NCBI GenBank assembly: GCA_002751075.1
Contig: NAOQ01000012.1
Span: 114,233 to 151,877 of the forward strand
DNA from: Ichthyophonus hoferi
Taxonomy: Eukaryota; Opisthokonta; Ichthyosporea; Ichthyophonida; Ichthyophonidae
Length of the DNA: 37,645 bases
Reading direction: 5' to 3'
A program made the position numbers and the translations under genes. Below, piece by piece: positions 34,153 to 37,645 of this stretch; positions within the stretch are counted from its first letter, which is position 1; each line of letters begins with the position of its first letter. The notes under the pieces are model-generated. The model did no database searches, had not been told where the DNA came from, and worked only from the letters and a program-made list of their open reading frames with translations.

Positions 34153-36981
34153 GAAAAGTTTTGATACATTTTCTGTGTAACTGAAAAATAATCAAAATCA
34201 AAAGGTAAATTGGCACAAGGTTTGTAAACTTCCGGTCAATGAAAACTCTCTTCATCTTTGACACATTTAACTTGAGTTGGAAAGTAGTAATTTTAAAAGT
34301 TACATTGTTTGTCTAAAAAATATTATGTTAGAAATACTAATTATTACCCAGTGGGACAGCCAAAGTTCAAGTTACTATATTGGTAAATATCTATGTCAAC
34401 TAAAACATTATTCAAGTATCACAAGAAAGGCCTTAAAGTTCAGATTTAATTAGTATCTAATTGGATACTTGATGATGCTACACTGTTTTGATTCAAATGG
34501 ACAACTAAAATTCAACTTAGGAAAACTATTCCAATATAAATGTGATTACTATTATAAAACCTTTTATTACAGTAGTTAATATGAAACCTATAGATATATT
34601 AAAAAGAACCAAAAACATAAACGTCTTACAAAGTTTTTTTTTTTTTTTTTTGTGAATCTTTTTGGTACTAAAATCTCTCTTCATCGTGCCCAATTGAACC
34701 CTCCTTTTTTCTTTCTGACTAATTTGGCACTCTCCAAACAATTATGCTCTTCACTTGGATCAAATTTTATTGTCTAAATCTGTGCGACCTGAAAGGATAC
34801 TTAACAGACCTATATGAATGCCTGACGTATTCCTCATGTTTGCCTCTCTATAGTACATTGTTGGTAGTTAGCCTTCAAATTCCCACTATCTTCCTTCTTC
34901 CTAGAAGGCCTTCTTTAGGCATTAATTCTGAGGTAACTCCCAATATAGATGGAATAAATACTAGATTGAAGAGAAAAAGTAACAGATAATAGCACGGTTT
35001 ATTTTCCTATTTTTTCCTTCATTTATATTGCTAAAGCCAAGTATTGGACTTACAGAGGGTCATCTGTTCAAAATCACATAGACCTCTTACTGTACTAGAA
35101 GCACAAATGTTCTGTTTCATATATAATGGTTTCTTATACAAGCATAACGTGTGTATGTATAATTTTAAATATTTTTTAAAATATGTACAGCATGGTGTGA
35201 TGTGTTAGGAATCATACAGGTATTTTTCAGAATATTTCAATTATGCTTTGGCCTGATGTGAAAATATAAGGTCTCAACAAGCCTTCACTTTAGTTGGCAC
35301 TAAAATAATGTTTTTGGATCCCAGCCTTCAATTTTAAGTAGGTCAAAGCAATTATGGGACTAGGACTAACCTATTTAATAAAGTATATCTATTGAGTCTA
35401 GAATTATTTGAAATGCATGGTTTTTTCTGCATCACAGATAAATCATTTCATTTCTTTCTTTATTTACTGATATAGGTAACTAAATATCAGAAGAGATTCT
35501 AATATGCATCCTACATAACAGAAAAGCCCCTTAAGGGCTTAACTAAAGAAACTGCAAAGCAAGTGTATCTTACTCATATCAGCACAGATTGTCCTGTATA
35601 ATACAAGGAGTCAGTTAAAATATATGTGCCAATCTGAGTAGACCTATAATGAAAAGTATATCATCACAATTATATGATATTTTCTTCACAAAAAAGTCAA
35701 AATGTTGTTAGCATTCATTTATGCTAAGCTTCAATTAATAAATAAAATATTGTACGCTTGTACCTATCAATACTTAAGTGACATCCTTAATTATATTCAT
35801 TTGGCTTAGAACATATCATGCCACTTGTTTTTCTGCAGTTGTAGTAATGAATCTTTTTTATCTTTATTTTTTTTTACGCATTTACAATGACAGTTACCAT
35901 ACATTATGGGTAAGATAATAACTACACAGGCAAAAATCGAGAATTCTTCTGTATCAAAATATTTGTATTAATAAACCAATATTGCAAGTCACAATACACC
36001 ATAATAATTATATTCATTTTAAATACAAGTTAATATAACAAATAATCCAGGACTATCACCTTGTAAACTCCAGTAAAATCCAACACTAGTGGCCTTGAGT
36101 GTAAAGGTGCATAATTGAAATAATTTTATCCTAAAAATAAATAATTAGATAAGTATATTTGTGTATGCAGAATAAGGAAACAGTGAGTTAAATTCATTGA
36201 TCCTTATTACCTGAAGGCTTTAGCTATCCAAAGACTATATGAATGACTATGTTTTAACAAGACATAAAAATAATGCTTTTAACATGTATTTAGCAACTTT
36301 AAAATACGATAACCTTATATTGCAAGTGGCACCTAAAAATCATTGAGATAAATGCTACTATTATGGTCTCTGTGTATCCATAAGATGTTCTTTTTAATCA
36401 ATATCCCAGCTATTGTGCAACCATGACAGATCATTGCAAGGCAAATATTTGAAAATAATTAACATTAAAAATGATTGGCTCTCGTGAATAAATGCAGATC
36501 AGCAAGATTATTGGTTACAGGAGCATCAAATAATATAGTTTGGTACCTTTCTGTATGAGCCTCACATTCTACTTGGATACAAAAATTACTGAGGCTCATT
36601 AAGTAATGATGACTGAAACACGAGTTATCTTGCTAATTTTAAAAATATAAATTTATTTTTTTGTTTTGCTTTTTCAATAATATATCCACTTCATCTACTA
36701 TGAAATATTATACTGGAATGTAAATTCTGTGACGATAGATGTGCCCTGGGATTGTTAGTTGGCTTTATGGAGATTTCTTAGGCATAGTATAATCGGTTCA
36801 AATGTGTTTGTTTAATCAACCACTCACTGATCATGGAGTTTATTAATTTTCAACATTGGCTCAAGTCGTTTACATATCTAGAACCACAAAGAATGCTAGA
36901 AAAAATAGTTTTCTTTCATATATTTACATACTATAAATCTCAGAGCATTAAATGTATATCTTGAAATAATATGCACATTAC
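34153..36981. other. Intergenic or intronic, no confident gene
   Basis: AT-rich, with a T run near 34628-34649. The frame at 34744-34989 (+) ends in a basic tail (NTRLKRKSNR) and contains a hydrophobic middle. It has no supporting splice sites or family match, so it is left unannotated. Short stretches near 35510-35600 and 36190-36250 are less AT-rich, but stops break them in all frames I checked. Confidence 0.35.
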
Positions 36982-37230
36982 CTGTGATCCTATGATTTTG
37001 ATTAGATCAGGTACATGTTTATTATTATTATCATGGTGTGCTAAAAGCACTATGCTTCCACTAATAACAACATTTCTATTAAAGCTATAAAGTAAAGGCA
37101 TCAACTCATTAACTGGTTTGAACGCAAAAAGATGTACTTTATAATAAATTATATATATATACAGACACAAACTACAATAAAAGTTACACTTTGTTACCAT
37201 ATGACGTCTTGATCTTGTTTTGCTTGGCAT
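36982..37230 (-). CDS. Possible exon of an unidentified gene
   Basis: This open minus-strand frame starts at ATG 37230 and runs to a possible donor (CACAG|GTAATG) after 36982, phase 0. The start is basic (MPSKTRSRRHM). The middle, about residues 12-30, passes through TA-rich sequence that may be a small intron. The rest (landmarks FAFKPVNELMPLLYSF, NVVISGSIVLLAHH, HVPDLIKIIGSQ) is protein-like. The pattern 'PVNEL.PLL..F....ISGSIV' weakly recalls mitochondrial ribosomal protein uL10m, but that is a guess and I would not name it so. It lies downstream of the aspartic protease stop on the same strand, so it is a separate gene or chance. I found no following exon. Confidence 0.25.
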
Positions 37231-37475
37231 TTTAGAACCATGGGGGCCTTGAGAATCATCATATCACATAATGTTGATTGATAATTGTAGTAAAGGATTA
37301 TATGATTCTCCTCTTGCAATTAATGGTTAAGAATAGCTATTTCAACAAAAGAAAACTAAACACCTATTAACATAATAACTGGCACCAACAAACTAGTGCA
37401 AATGCTAATCATAGAATAGGGAGACACTGCACCATTTGCTCCCAGTTCTTCTTGCACTTCTGTATGGTTACTGAT

Positions 37476-37645
37476 TCAATACTGTTGATTCCAGTTGTCT
37501 ACCAGGGTAAATCCAACCCGGCCATTTTCCCCATCAAAATATACCCAATGACCTTTCAAAACAATGTCACCAAGAATAACAGCCGGAGAGCCTTGAGGGC
37601 CCCTATAAGATCCACTGGTGCCAATTCCATAATTATAATCGTAAT
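37476..37645 (-). CDS. Pepsin-family aspartic protease, C-terminal exon (partial)
   Basis: The minus-strand frame runs from the window end to TGA at 37478-37476, covering the last 55 residues. It carries the A1-family C-terminal signature PAVILGDIVLKGHWVYFD followed by ENGRVGFTLVDN, which corresponds to the usual 'ILGD.FL...Y.VFD..N.RVGFA'. This strand contains the hydrophobic core after the second catalytic Asp. Neither catalytic DTG/DSG motif is in the window, so activity cannot be judged. The protein ends soon after the signature (NWNQQY), with no transmembrane tail of the BACE type, so it is probably a soluble secreted or lysosomal enzyme. The exact subfamily cannot be told from this exon. 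Confidence 0.85.
   Translation of the reverse strand, partial: YDYNYGIGTSGSYRGPQGSPAVILGDIVLKGHWVYFDGENGRVGFTLVDNWNQQY

Noticed and set aside
34744-34989. 81-residue + strand frame with a basic C-terminus
   Set aside because: Composition is mixed hydrophobic, with no domain and no splice or promoter support; an overlapping frame is also open nearby.

Overview
The window is AT-rich eukaryotic DNA with spliced genes. Exons sit between GT...AG introns of tens to over a thousand bases, splice phases match across junctions, and there is a nuclear-type tRNA gene. The protein families (a USO1/p115 tether with a Rab1/SNARE-type armadillo head, a metazoan-type dCMP deaminase, a pepsin-like protease) and the many medium-length introns suggest an animal, perhaps an early-branching one such as a sponge. 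That placement is an inference and I cannot fix it from the sequence alone.

Layout. 179-544 (+): a serine-rich acidic open frame of unknown function. 901-5287 (-): a complete six-exon dCMP deaminase gene (203 residues), including a 25-base microexon. 7653-8923 (-): a two-exon gene for a 269-residue protein with one ubiquitin-like domain and a charged C-terminal helix. 8924-15450: gene-poor; it holds two decayed Tc1/mariner-like (IS630-type) transposase fragments lying head to head. 15451-31455 (+): a complete USO1/p115 vesicle-tethering gene, rebuilt here as 21 exons and 782 residues. Its head is of normal size but its coiled-coil tail is about half the vertebrate length. 32439-32564 (+): a convincing terminal exon with no identified upstream partner. 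34072-34143 (+): tRNA-Trp(CCA). 36982-37230 (-): a possible exon. 37476 to the window end (-): the last exon of a pepsin-family aspartic protease.

The genes do not form a pathway: nucleotide metabolism (dCMP deaminase), ER-Golgi traffic (USO1), proteolysis and translation are simply neighbours. No virus-like element, CRISPR array or operon-like system is visible. The most unusual things are the short modular tail of USO1, the orphan terminal exon behind it, the head-to-head transposon remnants, and a roughly seven-fold excess of the heptamer TGATTGG/CCAATCA over base-composition expectation.
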